A stretch of 64,000 bases of DNA from Mediterraneibacter agrestimuris (GCF_943193195.1 NZ_CALPDG010000010.1:1-64000), one strand, 5' to 3'; shown: positions 26,754 to 35,052, numbered from the stretch's first letter. Notes: generated by a model not told the origin, from the sequence alone. A program made the numbers and translations.

Positions 26754-28037
26754 ATGCCTATGCAAAGCGAGCAGAATTCTAACCCGAAACCGGAAGAAGA
26801 GTATTCCTTTTTAACGGAAACAATCAAACCAAAATCAATAAGCAGGAAAAAATTGTTTGTACAATTGATCAGAATGGCAATTTACGGGGTGATCATCGGA
26901 ATTTTTGCCTGCTGTGGTTTTTTTGCGCTCAAACCGTGGGCAGAACGGACATTTGGAGAGGAGTCCGAAGAAGTGACCATTCCGAAAGACACAGTTGAAT
27001 TACCGAAAGGAGAGGCTGTAGAGACAGAGAAGGAACCATTGATACTGGATGAGCAAAGCTATCGGCAGATGATGGATAAGCTATATCTGACAGCACAGGA
27101 AGCTAAGAAGTGTCTTGTTACCGTGCGCGTGAAGTCAGATGAAGACTGGACGAAGGAACTGGAGAAGACCAATTCTTCTGCGGTCAGCAGTGCAGGAATC
27201 ATTATGGCGGAAAATGGCGGGGAACTGCTGGTTGTAGCAGATAACAGTGTATGTGAGAAAGCTTCCGAATGGGAGATTTTATTTACTGATGGAAAAAGTC
27301 TTACAGGAACTTTAAAGGTACAAGATAAAAACAGAGGACTGGCGGTTTTCAGTATTGATGAAGAAGAGATTCCGGAAACTACGGCAAATCGCATTCAGCC
27401 GGCGGAACTGGGAAATTCTAATCTTGTGATTCAGGGAGATGTTGTTATCGGACTGGGCAATCTTTTTGGATATGAAGAAGGTCTTGGTTACGGAGTGGTA
27501 AGTTCTGTAGCCTATGAAGAAGTGTTTTCAGACGGACAGTGTGGAATTATTGCTACAGATATTGCGGTGGCACAGTCAGGGACAGGAATTCTAATTAACC
27601 AGAAAGGACAGATAATCGGTCTGATCCGGCAGGGACTTCTCAGGCATGGTGAGACAGAGGGACCGGAGGTGACTGCAAATGCATTGGCGATTTCCGATCT
27701 GAAAGCAGTAATGGAGTTGATGTTAAACGGTAAAAGCGTGCCTTATGCAGGCATACACGGAGTCACAGTAACGGCGGAGGTCGCAGAAGAACAAAGAATA
27801 CCAGAAGGACTGTATGTGACGCAGATAGAGGGAGATTCTCCGGCGATGGCAGCCGGAATCCAGAATGGGGATGTCATTCAGTCTGTAAATGGAGAAGATG
27901 TTACAGGGATCACGTCCTTTGAAAGAGCGGTCCTTAAATGCACTTCGGGCGAAAGTGTGAAGGTTCAGGGAATGAGGAGAGGTTCTGATGAGTATGTAGA
28001 GGCTGCATTTTCATTAAATGTGGGTTCAAAAGAATAG
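26754..28037 (+). CDS. HtrA-like membrane protein with degenerate protease triad
   Basis: This 427-residue protein has one transmembrane helix near residues 38-60, a trypsin-like fold region and a C-terminal PDZ domain (GLYVTQIEGDSPAMAAGIQNGDVI). The HtrA triad appears broken. The position of the catalytic His (usually TNNHVV) reads VVADNSVC. The Asp position (usually DLAVL) reads RGLAVF. Only the Ser region survives, as AQSGTGIL in place of GNSGGPL. It is therefore likely a non-catalytic scaffold or a substrate binder on the outer face of the membrane. GAAGGAGAAA gives a clear start. Confidence 0.85.
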   Translation: MPMQSEQNSNPKPEEEYSFLTETIKPKSISRKKLFVQLIRMAIYGVIIGIFACCGFFALKPWAERTFGEESEEVTIPKDTVELPKGEAVETEKEPLILDEQSYRQMMDKLYLTAQEAKKCLVTVRVKSDEDWTKELEKTNSSAVSSAGIIMAENGGELLVVADNSVCEKASEWEILFTDGKSLTGTLKVQDKNRGLAVFSIDEEEIPETTANRIQPAELGNSNLVIQGDVVIGLGNLFGYEEGLGYGVVSSVAYEEVFSDGQCGIIATDIAVAQSGTGILINQKGQIIGLIRQGLLRHGETEGPEVTANALAISDLKAVMELMLNGKSVPYAGIHGVTVTAEVAEEQRIPEGLYVTQIEGDSPAMAAGIQNGDVIQSVNGEDVTGITSFERAVLKCTSGESVKVQGMRRGSDEYVEAAFSLNVGSKE

Positions 28038-28084
28038 TTTAAGGTTATAAAAATTAAGAGACTGGAAAGAGGATACGACAGATT

Positions 28085-29029
28085 ATGAAATATATTAAAG
28101 ACTTACATGAAGGCGAGACAATTAGAAGTATTTACCTGTGTAAAGGCAAGCGTTCGGCAGAAACACGCAATGGTAAGCCGTATGACAATTTGCTTCTGCA
28201 AGATAAGACGGGTGTACTGGACGGCAAAATCTGGGATCCGAATTCTCAAGGGATTGCAGATTATGATGAGAAAGATTTTATAGAAGTTGTTGGAGAACTC
28301 ATTACATACAACAATAACTTACAGCTTAATATTAAGCAGCTCCGCAAGGTTTCTGAGGGGGATTACAACCCGGCGGATTATATGCCTACTTCCGAAAAGA
28401 GTGTGGATAATATGTACAACGAACTGCTGGATTATATTCGGGGGATTTCCAATGATTATCTGCGCCGTGCCATAGAATATTATTTTGTAAATGACGCAGA
28501 GTTTGTTAAGACATTTAAAGGGCATTCCGCAGCAAAAACGGTACACCATGGATTTGCGGGAGGTTTGCTGGAGCATACATTGAGTGTAATTCGTCTGTGC
28601 GAATATTTTGCGGGCGCTTACGAAATTATCAATAAGGATTTATTGATTGCCGCTGCAGTCTGCCATGACATTGGAAAGACAAGGGAACTGTCTGATTTTC
28701 CAGACAATGATTATACTGATGAAGGTCAGTTGATCGGACATATTGTGATCGGCGTGGAAATGATCAGCGAGGCAGTACGTTCAATTCCAGATTTTCCGGT
28801 TGTACTGGCAAATGAGTGGAAGCACTGTGTTATCGCTCATCATGGGGAACTAGAATTTGGTTCCCCGAAAAAACCGGCATTAGTTGAGGCAGCGGCGCTC
28901 AATCTGGCAGATAATGCAGACGCAAAAATGCAGACATTGAAAGAGATTTTCAAGGATAAAAAAGGAACGGACTGGCTGGGATTCAATCGGCTGTTCGAGT
29001 CAAATCTGCGCAGAACGAGTGAAATCTAG
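28085..29029 (+). CDS. yhaM: YhaM-type 3'-5' exoribonuclease
   Basis: This 314-residue protein has an N-terminal OB-fold (DLHEGETIRSIYLC, LLLQDKTGVLDGKIWD) followed by an HD phosphohydrolase domain. HD motifs are HHGFAGGLLEHT, AAAVCHDIGKT and AHHGELEFGSP. YhaM degrades short single-stranded RNA, and DNA in some species, with manganese. Length and order match the family. The repeat copy C lies directly downstream and contains a terminator-like hairpin. Confidence 0.93.
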   Translation: MKYIKDLHEGETIRSIYLCKGKRSAETRNGKPYDNLLLQDKTGVLDGKIWDPNSQGIADYDEKDFIEVVGELITYNNNLQLNIKQLRKVSEGDYNPADYMPTSEKSVDNMYNELLDYIRGISNDYLRRAIEYYFVNDAEFVKTFKGHSAAKTVHHGFAGGLLEHTLSVIRLCEYFAGAYEIINKDLLIAAAVCHDIGKTRELSDFPDNDYTDEGQLIGHIVIGVEMISEAVRSIPDFPVVLANEWKHCVIAHHGELEFGSPKKPALVEAAALNLADNADAKMQTLKEIFKDKKGTDWLGFNRLFESNLRRTSEI

Positions 29030-29070
29030 TGCAGTGGAGGAAGAACCCAGCCCATTCATTGAAAGTGGAC

Positions 29071-29255
29071 GTAACAGTTCAGCATAGGAGTTTGTACTTG
29101 TTGCAAACTCCGTAAAAATGTGTGATGGGAAAACAGAATCCGCCCTTTCACCGCAGGTGAACTAAAAAACGTCCACCGGACGTTTTTGTCGTATGCTTGG
29201 CAACTTAAAATAGGGCGGATTCAGTAACAGTGCAGCCGAAAAGCTGAACTGTTAC
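29071..29255. repeat. Dispersed palindromic repeat, copy C
   Basis: The outer arms GTAACAGTTCAG (29071-29082) and CTGAACTGTTAC (29244-29255) are perfect. The first hairpin GGAGTTTG/CAAACTCC spans 29087-29111. The stem GAATCCGCCCT (29136-29146) pairs with 29212-29222. Unlike copy B, the 45-bp hairpin module lies inside this stem (29161-29205) and is inverted. The AACGTCC hairpin with T5 may terminate yhaM transcripts. Further outward, CCAGCCCAT and ATGGGCTGG extend the palindrome. Confidence 0.85.
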
Positions 29256-29312
29256 AAGTGAACCTATCATGGGCTGGATTCTTGTTGTAATTATAAAATG
29301 AGGATATAGTAA

Positions 29313-30854
29313 ATGCAGAAAAATGAAACGGTAATTGTAAAAATTGAAGATATTGGAGTAAATGGAGAGGGTATAGGCAAAGTTGATGGCTATACCCTAT
29401 TTATTAAGGATGCGGTTATTGGTGATCTGGCAGAGGTCAAGGTAGTGAAAGCAAAGAAGAATTACGGCTATGCCCGTCTGATGAAGGTGATCGTGCCCTC
29501 AGAATACAGAACATCTCCGAAGTGTGCATTTGCACGGAAATGCGGCGGCTGCCAGATTCAGGAAATGTCTTATGAGAAGCAGCTTGAGTTTAAGCAGAAT
29601 AAGGTAAAGGGAAATCTGGAGCGGATCGGAGGATTTTCAGCTGATTATCTGGAGCAGACTATGGAACCGATCATAGGGATGGAAGAACCGTTTTATTATC
29701 GGAATAAAGCACAGTTCCCCTTTGGAACTGACAAAAAAGGAAATCCGGTGACAGGTTTTTATGCGGGAAGAACCCACGATATTATTGCGAATACAGACTG
29801 CGTGCTGGGAGTTCCGGTGAATAAGGAGATATTGGAACTGGTGCTTGAATTTATGAAGAAATATCATATTTCATCTTATGATGAGGCAACAGGGAAGGGG
29901 CAGATTCGTCATGTACTGATTCGGTTTGGCTTTGCGACAAAAGAAATTATGGTGTGTTTTGTAGTGAATCAGGATAATGTATGTATTGGAAAGCAGAACA
30001 AGAAAGAGAATGCAAACCAGACCGGGAGACAGAAGAACGAACGGGCAGGATGCAGAGAGTGGATTCCCCATCAGGAAGAACTGATAGACAGACTCCGTGC
30101 AATTGATGGAATGGCAAGTATTTCAATAAGTCCGAATACAAAGAGAAATAATGTCATCATGGGAGATTCCTATGAGGTACTTTGGGGGAAGGGATATATT
30201 ACCGACTATATCGGAGAGGTAAAATATCAAATATCGCCGCTGTCATTCTACCAGGTCAATCCGGCGCAGACAGAGAAGTTATATGGACTGGCGCTGAAAT
30301 ATGCGGGATTGCAGAAGCAGACAGACAGGAAGAATGAAAAGGACAACGATAAGAAGGCTGATGAGCAGACAGGCAGAAAAACGGTAGTGTGGGACTTGTA
30401 TTGCGGGATTGGAACCATCTCTCTTTTTCTGGCACAGCAGGCAGACTGGGTCTATGGTGTGGAGATTGTGCCTCAGGCAATTGACGATGCAAAGCAGAAT
30501 GCGAAGATTAACGGAATTGAGAATGTAGAATTTTACGTTGGAAAGGCAGAAGAGGTTCTGCCGGCTTATTATGATAACTATATGAAGGAACATCCGGGGG
30601 AGACTGCCCATGCGGATGTGATTGTCGTTGATCCGCCGCGGAAAGGCTGTGAAGAATCATTGCTGCGGACAATAGTGGATATGGAGCCTGACCGAGTTGT
30701 GTATGTGAGCTGCGATTCGGCAACACTTGCACGGGATTTGAAGTATTTGTGCGGAAGTGGGGAATATAAGCTGGTGAAGTGGCGGGCTGTAGATCAGTTC
30801 CCGATGAGTGTGCACGTGGAGACAGTCTGTCTGCTGACGAAAAAAGCCCAGTAA
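29313..30854 (+). CDS. RumA/RlmCD-type 23S rRNA (uracil-5-)-methyltransferase
   Basis: This 513-residue protein has an N-terminal TRAM domain and the Fe-S cysteine cluster CAFARKCGGC (C71, C77, C80). The Rossmann methyltransferase core contains LYCGIGTISLFLA, and the catalytic motifs are DPPRKGCEESLL and YVSCDSATLARDL. It forms 5-methyluridine in 23S rRNA with S-adenosylmethionine. Two lysine- and glutamine-rich insertions, near 232-245 and 336-360, make it longer than the usual 450-460 residues. Homologues can modify two rRNA positions, so I give no single-site name. Confidence 0.92.
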   Translation: MQKNETVIVKIEDIGVNGEGIGKVDGYTLFIKDAVIGDLAEVKVVKAKKNYGYARLMKVIVPSEYRTSPKCAFARKCGGCQIQEMSYEKQLEFKQNKVKGNLERIGGFSADYLEQTMEPIIGMEEPFYYRNKAQFPFGTDKKGNPVTGFYAGRTHDIIANTDCVLGVPVNKEILELVLEFMKKYHISSYDEATGKGQIRHVLIRFGFATKEIMVCFVVNQDNVCIGKQNKKENANQTGRQKNERAGCREWIPHQEELIDRLRAIDGMASISISPNTKRNNVIMGDSYEVLWGKGYITDYIGEVKYQISPLSFYQVNPAQTEKLYGLALKYAGLQKQTDRKNEKDNDKKADEQTGRKTVVWDLYCGIGTISLFLAQQADWVYGVEIVPQAIDDAKQNAKINGIENVEFYVGKAEEVLPAYYDNYMKEHPGETAHADVIVVDPPRKGCEESLLRTIVDMEPDRVVYVSCDSATLARDLKYLCGSGEYKLVKWRAVDQFPMSVHVETVCLLTKKAQ

Positions 30855-30968
30855 ATCAAAGGGTTCTGCCGCATAGAAGAAAAAACGGTGCTGTATTTCT
30901 TGTGAAATATGTTTGGTAAGACGGCTTGTTTTCCGGGGTGGGGTTCAAAAATAATTTGCTGAAATGGA

Positions 30969-31045
30969 GTTTCGCTAAATTGTATGGGTTTCGCTAAAAT
31001 GTTTGAGTTTCGCTAAAATGTTTAGTGTTTTGCTAAAGCATACGG
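30969..31045 (+). repeat. Four tandem GTTTCGCTAAAATG repeats
   Basis: Units begin at 30969, 30988, 31007 and 31027, giving periods of 19, 19 and 20 bp. The core is GTTTCGCTAAAATGTTT. The first and last units are the most diverged. There are no spacers, so this is not a CRISPR array. Near-two-turn phasing suits cooperative protein binding on one face of the DNA. Confidence 0.75.
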
Positions 31046-31136
31046 ATAAAAAATGTACAGTCAGGGTATCAGTAGGAGCGTCTGTTATCCTGGCTGTTTT
31101 GGTTTGACATCATCACTGCTAATGGAGATTTAAAAA

Positions 31137-31189
31137 TCCACGTTTGACGTGGAAAATGATTTGACATTCCACATTGAACGTGGTAATTT
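31137..31189 (+). promoter_or_regulatory. Promoter with two palindromic operator boxes
   Basis: TTGACA (31161-31166) and TAATTT (31184-31189) are 17 bp apart. CCACGTTTGACGTGG (31138-31152) lies upstream of the -35. CCACATTGAACGTGG (31169-31183) fills the spacer. The box centres are 31 bp apart, about three turns. This layout predicts repression, probably by the regulator encoded 37 bp downstream. Confidence 0.7.
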
Positions 31190-31225
31190 GTAAGTGCAGG
31201 CGGAAGAGTTTGCAAAGGAGGTTGG

Positions 31226-31555
31226 ATGATGAAATTTGGGCTGTTTTCTGAATTGTATGATGAGGCAAAAAGTTGTGAGAACGTGGATGTATTCATAGAA
31301 CGCCGTGAGGATGATGTGGAACTGAAGAAAACACCAGATGATAACATTGTGCTGTTGCTGCGGTTTATATATGATGCCGCTCATATGGGCATTAGGGATA
31401 TTCGAGAATATTTGGGAATGCTGCGTCCGCAGTTCTGCGAGCAGTATGAGATAAAAATGAGAACACTGGAAGATTGGGAGTACGGGAAAAATCCGGTACC
31501 GCAGCGTTTGCTTAAGCTGTTGTCATATACTCTTGTAGAGGATTTCCTGAGCTAA
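31226..31555 (+). CDS. Small HTH protein (antitoxin-like C-terminus)
   Basis: This 109-residue protein has a C-terminal segment MLRPQFCEQYEIKMRTLEDWEYGKNPVPQRLLKLL. That segment resembles the helix-turn-helix of HigA/MqsA-type antitoxins (consensus RQFSE-x-IPLRTLQDWE-x-G). The N-terminal 45 residues are acidic and unrecognised. AAAGGAGGTTGG precedes two consecutive ATG codons (31226 or 31229). No toxin gene is adjacent, so it may be a solitary autoregulator acting on the palindromes upstream. Confidence 0.7.
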   Translation: MMKFGLFSELYDEAKSCENVDVFIERREDDVELKKTPDDNIVLLLRFIYDAAHMGIRDIREYLGMLRPQFCEQYEIKMRTLEDWEYGKNPVPQRLLKLLSYTLVEDFLS

Positions 31556-31591
31556 TGCAAAATTTTAAGGTCGGTGTGAGGTGCTTCAATA

Positions 31592-32071
31592 ATGAGTGAA
31601 AAACTTAACTTTAGATATGCAGAAAGAAAAGATACTTCATTAATCCTAAGTTTTATTAAAGAGCTGGCAGCTTATGAAAAAATGCTGGATGAGGTTGTTG
31701 CTGATGAGAAAACACTGGAAGAGTGGATTTTTGACAGAGAAAAAGCGGAGGTTATTTTTGCGGTTGCAGATGGCAAAGAAATCGGGTTTGCTCTTTTCTT
31801 CCATAACTTTTCCACATTTCTTGGCAGAGCCGGGATCTATTTAGAAGACTTATTTGTACGGACAGAGTATAGGGGAAAAGGATATGGTAAAGCCATATTA
31901 AAGAAGCTGGCAGCAATTGCAGTTGAGCGCGACTGCGGACGATTGGAATGGTGGTGCCTGGATTGGAATAAGCCGAGTATTGACTTTTATTTGTCCCTTG
32001 GCGCAGAACCAATGTCTGATTGGACCGTGTACCGTATTACTGGTGCCACGCTTTCAGAACTTGCTAAGTGA
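31592..32071 (+). CDS. GNAT acetyltransferase, spermidine/diamine type
   Basis: This 159-residue protein matches the SSAT-like GNAT group. It has LILSFIKELAAYEKM at the start, LEDLFVRTEYRGKGYGKAIL (the acetyl-CoA loop RGKGYG) in the middle, and WWCLDWNKPSIDFYLSLGA near the end. Such enzymes acetylate polyamines, thialysine or small amines. It stands as a single gene among unrelated small genes. The substrate is inferred from family resemblance only. Confidence 0.85.
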   Translation: MSEKLNFRYAERKDTSLILSFIKELAAYEKMLDEVVADEKTLEEWIFDREKAEVIFAVADGKEIGFALFFHNFSTFLGRAGIYLEDLFVRTEYRGKGYGKAILKKLAAIAVERDCGRLEWWCLDWNKPSIDFYLSLGAEPMSDWTVYRITGATLSELAK

Positions 32072-32138
32072 TACAGCCTCTTTTTGAATACAGAGTTGTA
32101 TGGAGTTTTAGATAACAGACCGGGAGGTGGAATAGAGA

Positions 32139-32579
32139 ATGAACAACGATTTAGAGCGGTTTCTGATCGCACAGCAGACTTATTACCGGATTGCCCTGCA
32201 GGAGATAAAGTCCGGGCGGAAGAGGAGCCATTGGATGTGGTTTATCTTTCCACAGATTGCGGGACTTGGTTACAGTGAAACTGCCCGATATTATGCAATC
32301 AAGGATATGGCTGAAGCGAAAGCATATATGGAAGATTACACACTTAGTAGTAATCTCATTGAAATCTCGCAGGCATTACTGGATGTGGATTCCGATGACG
32401 CGACCGCTGTGATGGGATGGCCAGATGATCTGAAATTGAAATCTTCCATGACCTTATTTGCTTTGGTGAAACCGGAGTGTGAAGTATTTCAGAAGGTGCT
32501 GGAAAAGTTTTTTCATGGGGAAAAGGACCAGAAAACAATAGAAATTTTACAGGACAAAAAGCTTGGAGCTATGTGGTAA
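32139..32579 (+). CDS. DUF1810 family protein
   Basis: This 146-residue protein matches DUF1810 closely in length and in the sequence LERFLIAQQ...SGRKRSHWMWFIFPQ. The later RYYAIKDMAEAKAYM and MTLFALVKPE segments also fit the family. The biochemical role is not known to me. GGGAGGTGGAATAGAGA precedes the ATG. It is not obviously linked to its neighbours and is followed by an insertion sequence. Confidence 0.85.
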   Translation: MNNDLERFLIAQQTYYRIALQEIKSGRKRSHWMWFIFPQIAGLGYSETARYYAIKDMAEAKAYMEDYTLSSNLIEISQALLDVDSDDATAVMGWPDDLKLKSSMTLFALVKPECEVFQKVLEKFFHGEKDQKTIEILQDKKLGAMW

Positions 32580-32687
32580 ATTGAAAACCGCATGGTTCCA
32601 GGCTTTTTTAGTAAATAAACCTATTATGTATTGATGATTATTGGCATACCGTCTCACTGGCTTGCGTACCATAAATGAAAACCCTAA

Positions 32688-33340
32688 TCCCCCAGCTATG
32701 CTGGGGAGAATAGAGTAAGCGGAAGCGGAGAGGACGTCATAAAAAAGCCTCCTATGATACAATGAGTAAGGTGTTGCAAGCCAAACTCAAAGAATAGGAG
32801 GCGTCCACATGGACAAGAAAAGTTTATCACATACTGCATGGAAATGCCAGTACCATATAGTTTTCATTCCCAAATACAGAAAGAAGCAATTGTATGGTCA
32901 GGTACGCGCCGATGTGCGAGAAATCATCCGAACACTGTGCGGGTATAAAGGAGTGGAAATAATCGACGGAGCGGTATGCCCAGATCATGTACACCTTTGT
33001 GTAAGTATACCACCAAAGATGAGTATCTCGACTTTCATGGGGTATTTAAAGGGGAAAAGTACATTAATGATATATGACAGGCATCCGAATTTGCAGAGTA
33101 AGTGGAACAAAGCATTCTGGGCAAGAGGGTATTATGTCGCAACAATAGGCAATGTGACAGAAGAAGCAATCAAGAAGTATGTAAGAGAACAGTCGGAAGA
33201 ATCAAGGAAAGAAGATAGTGAAGGAGCCGCTTTGTAGCGGTAGCCAGTAACAGAGCTTGCAGCACCCGCCTTTGAGGCGAGCAAGCAACAAAGGTCCCTT
33301 GGGGGGGCCAGAGCAAACCACCACTTGAAGTGGTGGTTGG
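32688..33340 (+). mobile_element. IS200-type insertion element
   Basis: The element contains one gene, an IS200/IS605 transposase. It is flanked by the subterminal hairpins expected for this group. At the left, CCCCAGC-TAT-GCTGGGG lies near 32690. At the right, AACCACCACTT pairs across a short loop at about 33316-33338. There is no TnpB gene and there are no terminal inverted repeats, as usual for IS200. The exact ends are estimated from the hairpins and may extend a few tens of bases. Confidence 0.75.
32809..33237 (+). CDS. tnpA: IS200/IS605-family transposase TnpA
   Basis: This 142-residue protein is a Y1 HUH single-strand transposase of full length. The HUH motif is DHVHLCV. The catalytic tyrosine lies in IKKYVREQ. 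SLSHTAWKCQYHIVFIPKYRKK is the typical N-terminus. It cuts and rejoins single-stranded DNA at the hairpin ends. GAATAGGAGGCGTCCAC provides a strong start. No sign of decay is visible in the reading frame. Confidence 0.93.
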   Translation: MDKKSLSHTAWKCQYHIVFIPKYRKKQLYGQVRADVREIIRTLCGYKGVEIIDGAVCPDHVHLCVSIPPKMSISTFMGYLKGKSTLMIYDRHPNLQSKWNKAFWARGYYVATIGNVTEEAIKKYVREQSEESRKEDSEGAAL

Positions 33341-33354
33341 TGACTTTGATACAA

Positions 33355-33385
33355 TGCACCCTTTGAGCGTTGAGGGTGCATTTTT
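33355..33385 (+). terminator. Terminator after the IS200 element
   Basis: TGCACCCT (33355-33362) pairs with AGGGTGCA (33373-33380) and is followed by TTTTT. It isolates the flavodoxin gene from the transposase. Confidence 0.8.
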
Positions 33386-33497
33386 AACGATTACCCATAC
33401 TCAAAAAACGATAGGGTGCATTTGTTTCGGATTTATGATATTCTATGGTAAAACACAGCGATAAAATATGATTTTCAGGAAAGGTGAGGTATTGATT

Positions 33498-33977
33498 ATG
33501 AGTAAGGTATTAGTAGCGTATTTCAGTGCCAGCGGCGTAACAGCGAAACTGGCGAAGCGGCTTGCAGAGGCTATCGGAGCAGATTTACATGAGATTCAGC
33601 CGGAGGTTCCATATACGGATGCTGATCTGGACTGGATGAATAAAAAGAGCCGCAGCAGTGTGGAGATGAATGATAAGTCATTCCGGCCTGCTGTTGCAAA
33701 TAAAGTGGAGAATATGGAGCAGTATTCCGTGATTTTCACAGCCTTCCCTATCTGGTGGTACGTTGCCCCGACCATTGTGAACACGTTTTTGGAGCAATAC
33801 GATCTGACTGGTAAGACGATTATCCCGCTGGCAACTTCGGGCAGCAGCGGTATGGGGAACACAAACAAGGAGCTGGCGGTTTCCTGTCCGGGAGCAGAAT
33901 TAAAGGAAGGAAAGAGATTCTCTGCGGATGCAAGTGCGGAAGAACTGAAAGTATGGGCAGAAGGATTCGGGATTTAA
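33498..33977 (+). CDS. Flavodoxin-family protein
   Basis: This 159-residue protein begins KVLVAYFSASGVTAKLAKRLA, with the FMN phosphate loop in SASGVTAKLA. It continues with FTAFPIWWYVAPTIVNTFLE, in which the WW dipeptide stacks on the flavin in this group, and ends with TSGSSGMGNTN. It is a soluble electron carrier or quinone-reductase-like protein of the long-known flavodoxin_4 type. The ATG at 33498 follows AGGAAAGGTGAGG. An in-frame upstream ATG at 33468 is less likely. Confidence 0.88.
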   Translation: MSKVLVAYFSASGVTAKLAKRLAEAIGADLHEIQPEVPYTDADLDWMNKKSRSSVEMNDKSFRPAVANKVENMEQYSVIFTAFPIWWYVAPTIVNTFLEQYDLTGKTIIPLATSGSSGMGNTNKELAVSCPGAELKEGKRFSADASAEELKVWAEGFGI

Positions 33978-34110
33978 GATACATAGGTAAGACAAACAAA
34001 GTTATCAATATAGTCCTATAAAGTTATCTTTCATGACAACGAATAATAAGAAATCTATGGTAACATCCTACCCGTAGTGGTAAATTGTTCTACAGGAAAG
34101 GGTGCGAAAC

Positions 34111-34530
34111 ATGGAAAATGAAGTATACGAAAAGGACTATGGAGAGGAATTCCGGGAGAGAAGCGATAAGGCAAAGGGAAAGGATTTTCTGGACACCTTG
34201 ATGGATGTTGGATTCTTTCAGGTGTATAAAGAAGAAATGGACAAAATCCCAAAGCGTGTGGTTCCCAAAGAAAAAGAAGATTATGAATACCTGCTTGGGG
34301 AGTGTGACGCTTATGTCAGGCAATTTGGCGGGAAAATCCGGGGCGAGGTGGATTACCAGAAATGGCAGGCGACCATTGATTTGTATCAGTCACATTTTGA
34401 GTTCTGTGACAGGGAGGCACTGACGCTGCTAAAAGAAATCGCAGAACGGGCGGAGAATGTAACGTTTTCAATTAAGGACGGGCTGTTGCGGATGACCATA
34501 TTCATTGGATATTTTGATGAGGTGTATTAA
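34111..34530 (+). CDS. Conserved hypothetical protein of a mobile element
   Basis: I do not recognise a domain in this 139-residue acidic protein (MENEVYEKDYGEEFRERSDKA...). Its start at 34111 follows AGGAAAGGG. The first 66 codons and the last 20 are repeated at 46946-47210 in a copy with an internal deletion. Both copies precede a conjugative-transposon-type HTH gene, so it probably came with an integrative element. No membrane segment or signal peptide is present. The frame here appears intact. Confidence 0.7.
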   Translation: MENEVYEKDYGEEFRERSDKAKGKDFLDTLMDVGFFQVYKEEMDKIPKRVVPKEKEDYEYLLGECDAYVRQFGGKIRGEVDYQKWQATIDLYQSHFEFCDREALTLLKEIAERAENVTFSIKDGLLRMTIFIGYFDEVY

Positions 34531-34631
34531 GGATGAGGGCATCTGTCAGTATTGATAATGACTGGCGGGTGCTTTTTTTTCATGAAGATATGGTATGCTG
34601 TAAGAAATCAATTAGCCGGAGGTACGGAGCT

Positions 34632-34836
34632 ATGGACAATCAGCGGAATTTACTGGATTATGAGACGATCAAGGGAGCTGTCCACAGTGAAGGAGAAGCA
34701 GCCGGATGGAAGTGTGAGAATTTATGTGGATGAGGATTTGAAACAGAAGATAGCATTGAAGCTGCTGGAGGAGATACCAAATTTTCCGTTGGAGGAAACG
34801 GAGAGGATAGCGAAAGAGGAAACGGAGGGTCTTTGA
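34632..34836 (+). pseudogene. Conjugative-transposon HTH gene with 65-bp deletion
   Basis: This copy of the gene at 47306 starts MDNQRNLLDYETIKGAV and then runs out of frame. Compared with that copy, 65 bases are missing after GAGCTGTC, just where the partner encodes AGEKWAMERILKHYDFYMDE. The remaining 3' half is still recognisable in the shifted frame as DGSVRIYVDEDLKQKIALKLLEE. The length of the loss is not a multiple of three, so no full protein can be made. Confidence 0.8.
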
Positions 34837-34866
34837 AACACACCCATCCTGGGTTCTTTCCCAATC

Positions 34867-35012
34867 CGCAATCTACGAAGCGGTCTGGAAGAAGCCGGAA
34901 GATAAGTGTCAGGCTGCAGTAGTAAATGTGATGAGTAGCATTAGAAGGAAGATCGGGGGTGGCATATAGAGACTGTGGTTGGCAGCGGATATCGGTTTGT
35001 GGGGTGGGAATA
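34867..35012 (+). pseudogene. Fragment of an OmpR-type regulator C-terminus
   Basis: The sequence reads IYEAVWKKPED and then NVMSSIRRKIGG. After a frame change, TVVGSGYRFVGWE follows, the end of an OmpR-type winged helix (typical ETVRGVGYRF). The rest of the regulator is missing. A shorter piece of the same remnant lies at 47577-47626 behind the second copy of the HTH gene. Confidence 0.65.
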
Positions 35013-35016
35013 GAGA

Positions 35017-35051
35017 CAGAGATAGCTTTATGGAGTTATCTCTGCGTTTTT
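35017..35051 (+). terminator. Terminator upstream of the G+C-rich module
   Basis: CAGAGATA (35017-35024) pairs with TATCTCTG (35037-35044) and is followed by CGTTTTTTAG. Confidence 0.75.
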
Positions 35052-35052
35052 T

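Larger units (their letters stand above)
30855..31225. other. Intergenic region with tandem repeats and operators
   Basis: No gene is supported here. The first 110 bases carry nothing that I recognise. Four tandem 19-20-bp repeats (30969-31045) follow. After them come two palindromic boxes and a promoter (31137-31189) that serve the small regulator gene at 31226. The accessory half of the window begins here. Confidence 0.6.

Noticed and set aside
30969-31045. Possible CRISPR array
   Set aside because: The units are adjacent with no unique spacers, and no cas gene is present anywhere in the window.
31226-31555. Complete toxin-antitoxin pair
   Set aside because: Only an antitoxin-like HTH is present. 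The genes on both sides are a methyltransferase and a GNAT, not a toxin.
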